Shown here one piece after another: positions 1-9,394 of a stretch of 64,000 nt of DNA. Origin of the DNA: JADLHS01 sp039806955 (GTDB lineage: Bacteria > Verrucomicrobiota > Verrucomicrobiia > Limisphaerales > JADLHS01); assembly GCA_039806955.1 (NCBI GenBank), contig JBDHQI010000021.1, positions 6,006-70,005 of the forward strand, given 5' to 3'. Under the pieces are notes generated by a model that was not told where the DNA came from, ran no database searches, and was given only the letters and a program-made list of their open reading frames with translations. Made by a program: the position numbers and the translations under genes. Within the stretch, counting starts at the first letter, position 1; each line of letters begins with the position of its first letter.

Positions 1-460
1 AAACGTCCACATCGCCTTCGAGGTATTTGGTGGCTTTTTCCGGTGGAAAGTCGGGGGCGGGCCAGCGCCAGGCGCCGCCGATCGTTTGCTTGACCCAGGT
101 GAAATCATCGCCGCCCACCACGCCCGCGTGGATCACCACCACGCCGCCGCCCCGCGCGAGAAAGGCCTCGAACGCCTCGCGATCGTCACCGATGATTTTC
201 ATGCCGGTATCGCAATGAATGATGAGCACGTCGGTTTGGGCCAGTTGTTCGGCGGAAGGAAATTCCATGGCGCCAGTGGCTTGAAGACCGCGTGCATTGA
301 GCAATTGCGTCCACTCCTTGAGGAAGCGCGGATGATCGTGCTGATTCGGGCCATGGGTCTTGATGCCGCCGCGAATGAAAACGCGAAGCGGTTCGGCGCT
401 GGCGGCGACGCCGAGACCGAGTAACACGAGGCAGGTTAAAGCCAGAAGTCTTGTTCTCAT
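1..460 (-). CDS. ThuA-like domain protein, secreted (3' end outside window)
   Basis: The reading frame starts at an ATG at 458-460 and runs off the left edge, so only the first 153 codons are visible. Residues 1-22 form a signal peptide (MRTRLLALTC..., then AASA|EP). The mature part has the alternating strand/turn pattern of ThuA-like, glutamine-amidotransferase-fold proteins: IRGGIKTHGPNQHDHP, a hydrophobic strand VLIIHCDTG and GGGVVVIHAG. ThuA relatives in Verrucomicrobiota and Planctomycetota are usually exported and linked to sugar use, but the reaction of this subgroup is unknown to me. It lies just downstream of the cupin gene on the same strand and could be co-transcribed. Family call is fairly safe; function is open. 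Confidence 0.8.
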   Translation of the reverse strand, partial: MRTRLLALTCLVLLGLGVAASAEPLRVFIRGGIKTHGPNQHDHPRFLKEWTQLLNARGLQATGAMEFPSAEQLAQTDVLIIHCDTGMKIIGDDREAFEAFLARGGGVVVIHAGVVGGDDFTWVKQTIGGAWRWPAPDFPPEKATKYLEGDVDV

Positions 461-472
461 GGGCAAATAAAA

Positions 473-913
473 TTATTGGCAGGCGGGCAATCCGTGTTTC
501 TGACGGAGCGAAGCCCAGGGTTTTTCAGAGGAAACATCCACAATGCCCGGTTCGGGCGCATTGGCCGGGGAGAGAATCGCGAGGAACACGAGCCGCTCGC
601 GGAAAGGATTGTAGGTGCCGTGAACTTCACCTTTTGGCACCAACACCATTTCGCCCGGACCGAGAATCCGATGCTCCTGCCCAATCCATTGTTCGGCACG
701 ACCGGAAACGATGTAGATGATCTCCTCGCGGTGCGGATGCGTATGAAACGGGTGCGCCCGCCCGGCTTCCATGTTGGCGCGGACCAGCATCAATTCCTGA
801 TTCGGCACCACGTCGGAACGGCAGAGCCATTCTTCAAGAGTCCAGGGTGAAAGGACATCCACTTTTTCGGCGGCGGTCACGAAACGGCGGGAGTTGATAT
901 CAGACGGATTCAT
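473..913 (-). CDS. Cupin domain protein
   Basis: A single-domain cupin of 146 residues. Motif 1 is visible as HPFHTHPHREEIIYIVSG (metal-binding H-x-H and E) and motif 2 as VPKGEVHGTYN (third His). Such small cupins bind a metal and act as isomerases, dioxygenases or sensors; the substrate cannot be read from sequence. I start at the ATG at 913; a TTG two codons upstream (919) is in frame but less likely. It is 12 bp from the ThuA-like gene and about 100 bp downstream of the PEP-hydrolase-like gene, so it may belong to a small catabolic operon. Confidence 0.8.
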   Translation of the reverse strand: MNPSDINSRRFVTAAEKVDVLSPWTLEEWLCRSDVVPNQELMLVRANMEAGRAHPFHTHPHREEIIYIVSGRAEQWIGQEHRILGPGEMVLVPKGEVHGTYNPFRERLVFLAILSPANAPEPGIVDVSSEKPWASLRQKHGLPACQ

Positions 914-1015
914 TTTCAAGAACAGGCGGTAGTTGCGATCTTCCTCGCCCTTTGGCAGAAGGGGCGGGAAAAAGCAGCGGGCGTTTTGGAGTAATTGGAC
1001 ATCGGCCCGGCAGGT

Positions 1016-1909
1016 TCAGTTTTTGGGTTTCTTCCCGAACGACTTCGCGGCGGGCGCTTTCAATTTTTTGAACTCGCGCGTCAGATGGGTGAGTGATGCT
1101 TCCACGCCCATCCGTTCCAACGAGCTGGCCCCGACGAACCCGACCGCGTCGGTATTTTTCAACACGTGATCGGCATCCGTCGGCGTGTTGATCGGGCCGC
1201 CGTGGGCGAGGAAGAAAATGTCCTTCCGCACCCGGCGCGCGGCATTGATGATTTCCTGGGTGCGCTTGAGGGCGAAATCCCAAGTGACTACTGCTCGCTT
1301 CACGCCAATGCTGCCGCCCACCGTGGTGCCCACGTGCGCAATGATGGCGTCCGCTCCGGCCCTCGCCATGGCGACCGCCTCCTCCGGTGTGGCCACATAG
1401 ACGATGGAGAACAAATCCATCCGGCGCGCAAGGGCGACCATTTCAAATTCCTTTTGCACGCTCATGCCGGTTTCCTCAAGGACGCCGCGAAAATGGCCGT
1501 CCACAATGGTATGCGTGGGAAAATTATTTACACCGCTGAAGCCCATGTCCTTGACCTTGCCGAGCCAATGCCACATGCGGCGGCGCGGGTCGGTGGCGTG
1601 AACCCCGCAGATCACCGGCACCTCCTCGACCACGGGCAGCACTTCGTATTCGCCAATTTCCATGGCGATGGCGTTGGCGTCGCCGTAGGCCATCAAGCCG
1701 CAGGTGGAGCCGTGTCCCATCATGCGGAAGCGGCCAGAGTTGTAGATGATGATGAGATCCGCGCCGCCCTGCTCAATGAACTTGGCGCTGATGCCCGTGC
1801 CGGCACCGGCAGCGATGAGAGCATTTCCCTTTTTCAGCGTGGCGCGGAGGCGCTCGATGACTTCTTTGCGCGTGTAAGGATTCCCTTTACCGGTCCAAGG
1901 ATTTGGCAT
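1016..1909 (-). CDS. Phosphoenolpyruvate hydrolase-like TIM-barrel protein
   Basis: 297 residues from the ATG at 1909; an in-frame TTG at 1942 would add 11 residues. The sequence matches the PEP-hydrolase-like TIM-barrel family (Pfam PEP_hydrolase): MPNPWTGKGNPYTR at the N-terminus, IAAGAGTGISAKFIEQGGADLIIIYNSGR, then GVHATDP, GVNNFPT and AHVGTTVGGSIG, and LAHGGPI near the C-terminus. Members often sit beside Tm-1-like ATP-binding (UPF0261) proteins, which is not the case in the visible part. The C-terminal tail is Lys/Pro rich. Biochemical role is poorly defined for the family; a carbon-carbon hydrolase or lyase acting on a small carboxylate is the best guess. It is followed by the cupin and ThuA-like genes and preceded by an MFS transporter, all minus strand. 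Confidence 0.82.
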   Translation of the reverse strand: MPNPWTGKGNPYTRKEVIERLRATLKKGNALIAAGAGTGISAKFIEQGGADLIIIYNSGRFRMMGHGSTCGLMAYGDANAIAMEIGEYEVLPVVEEVPVICGVHATDPRRRMWHWLGKVKDMGFSGVNNFPTHTIVDGHFRGVLEETGMSVQKEFEMVALARRMDLFSIVYVATPEEAVAMARAGADAIIAHVGTTVGGSIGVKRAVVTWDFALKRTQEIINAARRVRKDIFFLAHGGPINTPTDADHVLKNTDAVGFVGASSLERMGVEASLTHLTREFKKLKAPAAKSFGKKPKN

Positions 1910-2041
1910 AACACCGTCTGGTTTAGGGAACAATTCCGCCAACCGAAAGAAAAATCGGCGTCACCTTTTGCGGCCACGGTTCGCCGCAAGCAAAAGGGCG
2001 GCCCGGTACGGCCGCCCTGTGAGTTAAATCCAAACGTCTGA

Positions 2042-3523
2042 TCAAGCCACTTCCTTGGCGTCATGGCCACTACCCGAAATATGCACCTGCTTGTATCCGC
2101 CCTTGGATTTGAAATACAGAATCAGCAGCAGGTAACACACAGCCATCGTGGCGGGCAGGGCCGCAGTGGTCTTGAGCGCGGTGCGACCTCCGTGCAGGTC
2201 GGCGTCATGCACTTGCGTTTCTTCCGCGCTGCGGGTGTCCGCGGATTTGTTGCGAATCGCGCCCACTTTGCTGCCATCCAATCCCTGGATTTGAGGGAAG
2301 AACAGGAAGCGGTTTTTGGTCTCGGATTTGTAAGCTTCATAAACGGCGGGGGCTTTTTGCCGCAAATCCTTGGAGGCGGCGTAGTCCTGATTGTAGCCGA
2401 TGCCTGGGCCGCCGAGTAATCCAGCCGACAACATTCCGATACCGCCCATGGCACCGATGGTGATCGCCCCGCCTTTGGGGAAACGGTCCGAGACCACGCC
2501 GAGCATGGTCGGCCAGAGGAAGGTTTTGCCCACGCCATAAATAGTCGCTGCGATCACAATGAGCCAGCCGGTGGTGGCATTTCCCAGGAACGTCAGCCCG
2601 ATGGCCCCGCAGGTGGCGCCGACAAACAGCAGGCCAAGTGGAGAGATCCGATGAACAATCGGCCCGGCGAAAAATCGCAGGATGAACATCAGGGTGGAGG
2701 TATAAACAAACAGCAACAGCCCTTGTTCCCGGCTGGCGAGAATGTTGCCGGTGATGTTGCTGATCCAACTGTCCGTCCCCAGTTCCACGTAGCCCAGCAT
2801 GGCATGGATCACCAGGAGCAAGAGGAGCAGGGGCGCGGCAAATTCCTTCAGCATGTCGAAGAAATGGATGCCGTGCTCGCTGGCTTCGGATTTTGGGAAT
2901 CGTTGTTTGAGACACATCAGGCCATAGAGCACCACGGGAATCATGAAGAGACTGATCTGGATTTCCCATTTGACCTTGCCGACCATGAAATAGGAAGCCA
3001 GTCCGCCCGCCACCAAGCCGCCGGGCCAGCCCGCGTGCAAGATGTTCAGGTAATGCGTCCGGTTCTTGGGGAACAAGGTGGCGACCAGCGGATTGACCAC
3101 GGCTTCGGCTGTGCCATTGCCAATGGCAAACATGAACATGCCCCAGAACAGGCATTGGTAGGCGGCGTTCTTGGCTGCGGCGGGGTCGGCGGCGACCATC
3201 GAATTATAGATGGGGGTTGCCGCCAGGGTGACGATCGCTGAAAGAAAGTGCATGATGAACGCGAAGATCATCAGCTTGCCGTAGCCCACCTTGTCCGCGA
3301 TCAACGCGCCCAGGAGGATGATGATGCCAAAGCCGGTCAAGCCACCGCCGGTGATGGCGCCCAGATCGCTTTGCGTGAATCCGAATTGGGTGCCCCAATC
3401 ACTGAGGATGCCGCCACGGATGGAAAACCCGACCCCGGCTGCAAGGATGGCCATGAACCCCGCCCATAACAGACGGTTGGCGTTGGGTGTGACTCCTGCG
3501 GTACTGGCGGATGCGTTGCTCAT
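2042..3523 (-). CDS. MFS transporter
   Basis: 493 residues from ATG at 3523. Twelve hydrophobic segments are apparent, with an MFS-like opening (GFSIRGGILSDWGTQFGFTQSDLGAITG) and a short basic loop after the second helix (ADKVGYGK). An unusually long polar loop, roughly residues 375-440, lies between late helices (NQDYAASKDLRQKAP onward) and carries many charged residues. The last helix is followed by a cytoplasmic tail (FKSKGGYKQVHISGSG). The 'AEAVVNPLVATLFP' motif resembles sugar/organic-anion MFS carriers common in Verrucomicrobiota and Planctomycetota. Substrate is unknown. About 130 bp separates it from the PEP-hydrolase-like gene on the same strand, so uptake plus breakdown of one substrate is possible. 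Confidence 0.88.
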   Translation of the reverse strand: MSNASASTAGVTPNANRLLWAGFMAILAAGVGFSIRGGILSDWGTQFGFTQSDLGAITGGGLTGFGIIILLGALIADKVGYGKLMIFAFIMHFLSAIVTLAATPIYNSMVAADPAAAKNAAYQCLFWGMFMFAIGNGTAEAVVNPLVATLFPKNRTHYLNILHAGWPGGLVAGGLASYFMVGKVKWEIQISLFMIPVVLYGLMCLKQRFPKSEASEHGIHFFDMLKEFAAPLLLLLLVIHAMLGYVELGTDSWISNITGNILASREQGLLLFVYTSTLMFILRFFAGPIVHRISPLGLLFVGATCGAIGLTFLGNATTGWLIVIAATIYGVGKTFLWPTMLGVVSDRFPKGGAITIGAMGGIGMLSAGLLGGPGIGYNQDYAASKDLRQKAPAVYEAYKSETKNRFLFFPQIQGLDGSKVGAIRNKSADTRSAEETQVHDADLHGGRTALKTTAALPATMAVCYLLLILYFKSKGGYKQVHISGSGHDAKEVA

Positions 3524-3737
3524 AAGTGGTTGTTTTTATTCGTTGCTAGTTAATGAATGGGCGGCAATACACCTGTTGTCAGGGCGACTGTCAACGACTT
3601 TTTCCATGTCAACTCCGATGTTATGGGAGCAGAGCTGCATCAGAAACCCGCGCGCGTCGCACCAACAGCCTCCCCGTGACCGTCGGTGAAAACGTGAATT
3701 GCACGGTTCGCCATTTATACCAGCAATAGACCTGAAA

Positions 3738-5024
3738 CTATCGCGTCGGCGCGGTCGTCGGTTTGCGCCACGTGAACCAACCACAGACCGCGAAAAGCAG
3801 GACGTTGAATGTGGCCAGGGTTTGCAGCACCACTTCCATGCGTCCGGGGAATTGTTTCAGCAGCAGCGGCAAAGCGATGGCGTAGCCCACGGCCACGGCT
3901 ACCATCCACGGCACGACAGCAAAGCGTGAGCGCGCGAGCAGGTCATTCGCCATGACGTTGGCCAGCGCCAGCGGAATCATCGCCCCCGTGTACCACGGGA
4001 GCAACGCCACTGTGCCGGGCACGTCCTCGGGTTGATATACAATTTTTACCGCCACGGGGCCGAGCAGCCACAAACCGATGGCGCCGCCAATGGCCAGAAT
4101 CGCCGTGCCCAACAGCACGATGCCGAAAAGATTCGTCTTTTCGGATTTGGCGCTGCTATGCACCAGTTTCGGAAACATCACCGCCGCGAGCGGCAAGACC
4201 AACCACAACAACGCGCGAGCCAATGTTCCCGCCGCCACGTATTGCTTCATCTCCGCGCCCGGAAAGAACGCCTTGGCGTACATCGTATCCGTGGTGAACA
4301 TGAACTGACAAACGCCAAACCCCAGGATCAGCGGCCCGACCTGGCGCCAAAGGCTTTTGCCATCAAACGCCTCGCCGGGCAGCATCCACAATTCCCGCGA
4401 GCGCCACAGCGCAATGACCAGACCAATGCCCACGCCCAGGAAAACGCCCAATACCATGCTCGTAGCGCCACCGGCAAAAGCCAGAACCAGGACTGCGGCG
4501 ATGACGATGCGTCCCAGGGCCGCGCCCACCGCCGACCAACCCATCCAGAGAAAATCCTGTTTGCCTTGCAGCACTCCCGTGTAAAGCGGCGCCAGCAAAG
4601 CCACCAACACGGCGAGCAACGTCACGATCAACGGCCAAACGCCGGGCAATTCCCAGGCGCGCTGAATTTGGCCGTGAAATGAAAGCACCACCACCGCGAT
4701 CAACAACCAGACGCCGATAATTCCCGCGCTGGTGCGGCGAATGGTCGCGGCCAACTGGCGTTGCCGCCCCAAGGCCAGCGCGCTGGCGGTTTGTTGCGCA
4801 AACACCATCTGCAACGGGAGCGTCGGCAGAAAAGCCGTCACCATCAGCAACGTGCCAAAAATACTGTATTCCGAGGCGGAAATGCGTTTGTTGAGAAAAT
4901 GCACCCCCAGCGCCAACCCGCCGCCGATGATATTGGCGAGCATCAGCCAACCGCTCTGGCGAAAAAAATTGCCCGACGAATCGGCGAACTGAGTTTTAGC
5001 GGGCACTGGTGCTTCGGAAGCCAT
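3738..5024 (-). CDS. Polysaccharide/lipid flippase-like membrane protein (MOP superfamily)
   Basis: 428 residues, ATG at 5024, with about 12 hydrophobic segments and almost no soluble domain. The N-terminus (SGWLMLANIIGGGLALGVHFLNKRISASEYSIFGTL) is typical of Wzx/RfbX-type members of the MOP flippase superfamily, as is 'LSFHG'-type spacing and the central 'VGPLILGFGVCQFMFTTDTMYAKAFF'. Proteins of this type move lipid-linked saccharides across the inner membrane. The nearest sugar-related gene is the GT2 glycosyltransferase at 6306-7127 on the other strand. It ends about 200 bp after the MFS gene start region; that gap (3524-3737) shows no gene. Confidence 0.8.
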   Translation of the reverse strand: MASEAPVPAKTQFADSSGNFFRQSGWLMLANIIGGGLALGVHFLNKRISASEYSIFGTLLMVTAFLPTLPLQMVFAQQTASALALGRQRQLAATIRRTSAGIIGVWLLIAVVVLSFHGQIQRAWELPGVWPLIVTLLAVLVALLAPLYTGVLQGKQDFLWMGWSAVGAALGRIVIAAVLVLAFAGGATSMVLGVFLGVGIGLVIALWRSRELWMLPGEAFDGKSLWRQVGPLILGFGVCQFMFTTDTMYAKAFFPGAEMKQYVAAGTLARALLWLVLPLAAVMFPKLVHSSAKSEKTNLFGIVLLGTAILAIGGAIGLWLLGPVAVKIVYQPEDVPGTVALLPWYTGAMIPLALANVMANDLLARSRFAVVPWMVAVAVGYAIALPLLLKQFPGRMEVVLQTLATFNVLLFAVCGWFTWRKPTTAPTR

Positions 5025-5054
5025 GCGGCGGGGACAATACGTAAGCGGCGCGGT

Positions 5055-6185
5055 TCAAGGAAGCGATTTCAGAAAGCGCAACAGCTTCGCCCGACCTTGT
5101 TCAAGCTGCGCAACCGCGATCCATTCATCGGCGGTGTGCGCCTGCGCAATGTCGCCGGGACCAAACACCACGCTTGGAATACCGCCCCCGGCCAGCACGG
5201 CGGCATCACAAAAATAGTTCAACCCGATGGCCTGCTTCTGGCGGTTCAATCGCAGAAACTGCTGCACCAACGGGGTGTGCGGATCGGTCTCCAACGCGGG
5301 ACAACGTTTTAATTTTACGTTGCCAGCCTTCGCGTCCAGACCGTGGGCCTTCAGAAATGCCGCCAGGTTTTGTCGCGTCCACGCTTCGGATTCACCCGGC
5401 AGCGTGCGACGATCCACGCCAATCCGGCAGAAATCAGGCACGATGTTGGGCTGCACCCCGCCGTGGATTGTTCCGATGTTGATCGTTCCGCTCCCCAACA
5501 GCCGATGACTTTTCTTCTTTAGTTGCGCTGCGTAGCGGTTCGCCAAAGCTTGCGTCACTTCCGCCATGGTCTGAATGGCGTTGACACCGTGCCAGGGGGT
5601 GGAGCCGTGCGCGGCGCGTCCACACGTTACCACTTCCAACCACACGCTGCCTTTGTGCGCGGTGGCCACCGCGAGCCGGGTCGGTTCACCCACGATGGCC
5701 AGATCCGCCCTAAATTTTTTGGCCGCCAGATAACGCGACCCGCTTTGTCCGCTTTCTTCATCCACCAACCCGACGAAAATGATTTCGGTTGCCTGCGGAC
5801 GTTGTGCTGCCGCCGCCAGATCGAGTAAAGCTTGCAACATCACCGCCACTGAACCTTTGGTGTCACACGCGCCGCGACCCAAAATCCGTCCGTGACGCCG
5901 GACGGGTTTGAATTGCGTTTCACGGGCCACGTTCACCGTGTCCAAATGGGGAGCCAGCAAAACCCGCTGGCGAATTTTGCCGGTCGGACGCAAGCGTACC
6001 AGGACATTGGAACGCTGCGGAAGCACGCGTTGCCACGCAACGGCCAAGCCGGCCCGGCTGGCGCCATTGGCGATAAACTCAGCCACCTGTTTCTCTCCGG
6101 CATGCGGATGGGCCGTCGGTAAAAAGGCAGGGTTCACGCTGGGGATGGCAACCAGCTCGGCAAGCAGTCGGACCACTTTTGACAT
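5055..6185 (-). CDS. M20 family metallopeptidase (ArgE/DapE-like deacylase)
   Basis: 376 residues from ATG at 6185. The M20 dinuclear zinc site is complete: H80 and D82 in APHLDTV, D108 in GRGACDTKG, E143/E144 in VDEESGQSGS, and E in VGEPT. The dimerisation (lid) domain follows with HGSTPWHGVNAI, and the final ligand His is in TPLVQ...GPGDIAQAHTADE. Members remove acyl groups from amino acids or cut dipeptides; ArgE (acetylornithine deacetylase) and DapE are the best known. The window also has argG, but at a distance, so an arginine role is only a possibility. It is read toward the flippase gene with a 30-bp gap and may be co-transcribed with it. Confidence 0.87.
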   Translation of the reverse strand: MSKVVRLLAELVAIPSVNPAFLPTAHPHAGEKQVAEFIANGASRAGLAVAWQRVLPQRSNVLVRLRPTGKIRQRVLLAPHLDTVNVARETQFKPVRRHGRILGRGACDTKGSVAVMLQALLDLAAAAQRPQATEIIFVGLVDEESGQSGSRYLAAKKFRADLAIVGEPTRLAVATAHKGSVWLEVVTCGRAAHGSTPWHGVNAIQTMAEVTQALANRYAAQLKKKSHRLLGSGTINIGTIHGGVQPNIVPDFCRIGVDRRTLPGESEAWTRQNLAAFLKAHGLDAKAGNVKLKRCPALETDPHTPLVQQFLRLNRQKQAIGLNYFCDAAVLAGGGIPSVVFGPGDIAQAHTADEWIAVAQLEQGRAKLLRFLKSLP

Positions 6186-6305
6186 GATGCGCCCATGTTA
6201 AATCCCGGTGGGTGAAAGTCGAGACGTGAGCGCGTCCGGCGCTTTTGGCGGCGCCCTTCAGAATCTACATTCGACTTTCAGTGCGGCGACTGCTAAAGAA
6301 AGTGC

Positions 6306-7127
6306 GTGGCCGAACCCAGTGTATTGCTGCTTATTCCGGCGTACAACGAGGAAGCGCGCATCGAACCGGTGCTGCGCGAATTTGGTCGTTATTTCCGTGA
6401 TCACTATCACGGCCCGTTTCAACTCTGCGTCGTACTCAATGGTTGCCGGGATAACACGCGCGGAGTGATCGAGACCGTGGCGCGGGATTTTGACTTCATC
6501 ACGTTCCGCGATTTTCCCGATCCGATTGGCAAAGGAGGCGCGCTCATTGAAGGACTGAAGCTGGCGGGCACGGCCGAAGTGGTGGGTTATGTGGATGCCG
6601 ATGGCGCTTCACCGCCCCAGGCGTTTCACGACCTGGTCCGGCGCATTGGCGAGGCGGACTGCATCATTGGTTCGCGTTGGCTGCCGGGCGCGGTGCTGCA
6701 TCAGGCGCAACCCTGGCTGCGCCGCTTCACCAGCCGCTGTTTTCATATCGTCGTGCAAGCCCTCTTTTGGATGAACATCAAAGACACGCAATGCCCGTGC
6801 AAGGTGATGCGCCGCGATGCCATTGAGAAAATCCACTCGAACCTGCGCATCGCCGATCTGGCGTTTGATGTGAATTTAATCGTCGCGCTCAAGCGAGCAG
6901 GCTTTACCGTCAAAGAAGTGCCGACCGAATGGACCGATAAAATCGGATCAAAAGTCACCTCGTCGCTCTTGCGCACGTCGCTGACGATGTTTCTCTCCAC
7001 CGTGCGGGTACGGCTGATTTACTCGCCGTTTTACAACTGGCTTGGCCCGCTCCAGCTTCGTCCCTTGGAAAAATGGTTGTATAAAAAATTACGCGCTCCG
7101 GTGCCGCGTCGGGGCGAAAAACCGTAA
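6306..7127 (+). CDS. Glycosyltransferase family 2
   Basis: 273 residues from a GTG at 6306. The GT-A fold signature is clear: LLLIPAYNEEARIEPVL at residues 7-23, LNGCRDNT at 44-51, GKGGALIEGL at 75-84 and the metal-binding DADG at 97-100. Residues after 180 show the pattern of dolichyl-/undecaprenyl-phosphate glycosyltransferases (KDTQCPCKVMRRDA, then LAFDVNLIVALKRAGFTVKEVPTEW). The C-terminus has one amphipathic or weakly hydrophobic stretch near TMFLSTVRVRLIYSP but no clear membrane helices. It probably passes a sugar from a nucleotide sugar to a lipid carrier or glycan. It diverges from the M20 gene with 120 bp between starts. Confidence 0.88.
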   Translation: MAEPSVLLLIPAYNEEARIEPVLREFGRYFRDHYHGPFQLCVVLNGCRDNTRGVIETVARDFDFITFRDFPDPIGKGGALIEGLKLAGTAEVVGYVDADGASPPQAFHDLVRRIGEADCIIGSRWLPGAVLHQAQPWLRRFTSRCFHIVVQALFWMNIKDTQCPCKVMRRDAIEKIHSNLRIADLAFDVNLIVALKRAGFTVKEVPTEWTDKIGSKVTSSLLRTSLTMFLSTVRVRLIYSPFYNWLGPLQLRPLEKWLYKKLRAPVPRRGEKP

Positions 7128-7199
7128 CGAAACCTCACGCCGCCACCTGGGCGTCCGTTCGGCCGATGACTTTCGCCGCCGTTCTTTATCTGCGGCGGT

Positions 7200-8552
7200 T
7201 CACAGTAACACTCCCGCAATCGCCGCGTTCAGCAGCGTCGCCACGAAACCGACAAACAACGCGCGCAAGCCGAGTCGCGCCAGATCGGGCCGCCGCCCGG
7301 GGGCCATCGCGCCGATGCCGCCGAGTTGGATGCCCACGGACGCAAAGTTCGCGAAGCCGGTCAGCGCAAACGCCGCCAGCACGTACGAGCGCTCGTTCAT
7401 AAAATCCGGCGTAGCCATCCAACCTTTCATCAGCAGAAAGGCAACGTGTTCGTTGGTGGCCAGTTTTGTCCCCAACAACGCACCGACCTTGGGCACATCA
7501 GCCACTTCCACTCCCATCAGAAAGGCCGCCGGAGAGAAAATCCAACCGAACAGCTTCGACAACGTCAGGCCGGGCACGATCTTTCCCAAGATGGCGTCGA
7601 ACATGGCGACGAAGGCAATGAATACGATCAGCATCGCGGCCACGTTCAACGCGAGCTTCAGTCCGTCGGTGGTGCCGGCGGCCACGGCATCCACTCCATT
7701 CACATAAGGCGATTCTTCCTTTTCCCGCTGCACGATCCCGGCTGTCTCGGGCGCGCTGGTTTCCGGAAGAAATAATTTGGACAAGTACAAACTGCACGGG
7801 CAGGCCATGATGCAGGTGATCAGGACCGCCACCGGATCGGCACCGTAGCTGATATACACCACCATCATGGCGCCGGAGATGTGCGCAAAACCGCTGGCCA
7901 TCAGGGCGAACAATTCGGAATTGGTCATGCGCGGCACATACGGCTTCACGATCAATGGCGCCTCGGTTTGTCCCATGAAGACGTTGGCCGAGACGGACAG
8001 GGTTTCGGCGCCGCTCGTGCCCATCAAATGCACCATCGCGTGCGCCATGAAACGGACGATGCGCTGTAAAATGCCGTAGTGGTAAAGCATCGTGAAAAAC
8101 GCGGACACAAATAAGATCGGCGGCAACACCTTGAAGGCAAACATGAACATGAATTCCTTCCCTGGATTCAGCGCGATGTCGCCCGGTCGCGCCAGGTTGC
8201 CGAAAACAAACTCGCCGCCCTGATCGGAGAAATTGATGAAGCTGACGACCACCTCCTTGGCCAGTTCAAACAGGGTTTTGATGAACGGCACTTTCAAAAC
8301 GAGCACGGCCAGCACCAATTGCAGCGCCACGCCCCAGCCAATCGTGGCCCAGCGCACCGCTCGCAGATTGGACGAAAACATGGCTACCAAACCGAAGAAA
8401 CAAAAAATGCCGGCGAAGGCCTGGCCGCGTACCCCGATCCATTCCCGCAATAAATACGCGCCACTGCCCAGCAGCACAACGCCGGCGGCAATGAGCAACC
8501 GCCAGCGCAACGGAGTGGGTAAAGGTTGGTTCGTCATGTCGAGTGGCAACAT
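7200..8552 (-). CDS. Concentrative nucleoside transporter (NupC/CNT family)
   Basis: About 450 residues. An in-frame TTG exists at 8591, but ATGs at 8552 and 8537 are better starts. The protein has the CNT arrangement: three N-terminal helices, then the gate region FVFGNLA...FMFAFKVLPPILFVSAFFTMLYHYGILQ, the core motif SVSANVFMGQTEAPLIVKPY, and SELFALMASGFAHISGAMMVVYISYG. The glutamate of GQTEAP and the later NGVDAVAAGTTDGLKLALNV block match the substrate and sodium sites of vcCNT-type proteins. It imports nucleosides with Na+ or H+. It follows hpt on the same strand (68 bp or more between them), which suggests a purine-salvage pair. Confidence 0.92.
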   Translation of the reverse strand: MLPLDMTNQPLPTPLRWRLLIAAGVVLLGSGAYLLREWIGVRGQAFAGIFCFFGLVAMFSSNLRAVRWATIGWGVALQLVLAVLVLKVPFIKTLFELAKEVVVSFINFSDQGGEFVFGNLARPGDIALNPGKEFMFMFAFKVLPPILFVSAFFTMLYHYGILQRIVRFMAHAMVHLMGTSGAETLSVSANVFMGQTEAPLIVKPYVPRMTNSELFALMASGFAHISGAMMVVYISYGADPVAVLITCIMACPCSLYLSKLFLPETSAPETAGIVQREKEESPYVNGVDAVAAGTTDGLKLALNVAAMLIVFIAFVAMFDAILGKIVPGLTLSKLFGWIFSPAAFLMGVEVADVPKVGALLGTKLATNEHVAFLLMKGWMATPDFMNERSYVLAAFALTGFANFASVGIQLGGIGAMAPGRRPDLARLGLRALFVGFVATLLNAAIAGVLL

Positions 8553-8620
8553 TAGCGACTTGGATTTTCCGCGTCCAGACTGCGACTTCAATTCGTGACG
8601 GAAAACGCAGGTCGCCCGTA

Positions 8621-9259
8621 TTATCGCGGTCGTGGCGATTTCGATTTTCGGTGCGATGACTGCCGGGGGGGTGGTGGCAAATAAAGTTCCGGGCGCAGAA
8701 CTCCCACAAACGGCAGATTACGGTATTTCTCGGCGAAATCGAGTCCGTAGCCCACGACAAATTCATCCGGGATCGTGAAGCCGATATAATCCGCTTTGAT
8801 CGGTTCAACGCGGCGCGACGGTTTATCGAGCAGGACACAGGTGCGGATGCGTTTCGGTCCGAGCGCCCCCAGTTTCTCCAAGACGCGCCGCAACGTGCGC
8901 CCGGTATCGAGAATGTCATCCACCAACAACACGTCACGCCCCCGGACATCCAGCCTCAGTTCTTTCGTGAAAACCAACTGCCCGGATTCCGTCCCCTTTC
9001 CGTAACTGGAGACGCCGATGAAATCGAGCCGCAACGGCTGCGAAAGGCGGCGCAACAAATCGCCGATGAACATCACGGTGCCGTTGAGCAACGAAATCAC
9101 CATCAGATCGCTGCCCACGAAATCGCGTTCAATCTCCCGCGCCAACGCGGCAACGCGCCGCGCGATCATCTGATCCGTGAGCAGTACCCGGGCGATCTCC
9201 TTGCGCCAGCGGGCTGGCACCGGAACGCGGGCAGCGGGGAGGCGGATCGCTTTGTTCAT
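8621..9259 (-). CDS. hpt: Hypoxanthine phosphoribosyltransferase
   Basis: 212 residues from the ATG at 9259 (MNKAIRLP); an upstream in-frame extension to 9322 looks spurious. The PRTase PRPP-binding loop is VLLVDDILDTGRTL, preceded by the flexible-loop region SSYGKGTESG and the N-terminal SLLNGTVMFIGDL. The purine-binding end is present as KADYIGFTIPDEFVVGYGLDFAEKYRNLP. The enzyme converts hypoxanthine or guanine plus PRPP into IMP or GMP. The C-terminal tail (PPPPRQSSHRKSKSPRPR) is a Pro/Lys/Arg-rich extension beyond the usual roughly 180-residue family length. It lies directly upstream of the nucleoside transporter. Confidence 0.93.
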   Translation of the reverse strand: MNKAIRLPAARVPVPARWRKEIARVLLTDQMIARRVAALAREIERDFVGSDLMVISLLNGTVMFIGDLLRRLSQPLRLDFIGVSSYGKGTESGQLVFTKELRLDVRGRDVLLVDDILDTGRTLRRVLEKLGALGPKRIRTCVLLDKPSRRVEPIKADYIGFTIPDEFVVGYGLDFAEKYRNLPFVGVLRPELYLPPPPRQSSHRKSKSPRPR

Positions 9260-9394
9260 GGCGCGATGGTAGAGATTCAAGCGTGGTTGCCGAGAAAATT
9301 TCGCGCGCCAAAATGAAATCACTGCTATGCCCGAAAATTCATACCGACATCACACTCGACTCGTTCAGATATATTTTGAGTGGTGCTCGGGCTT

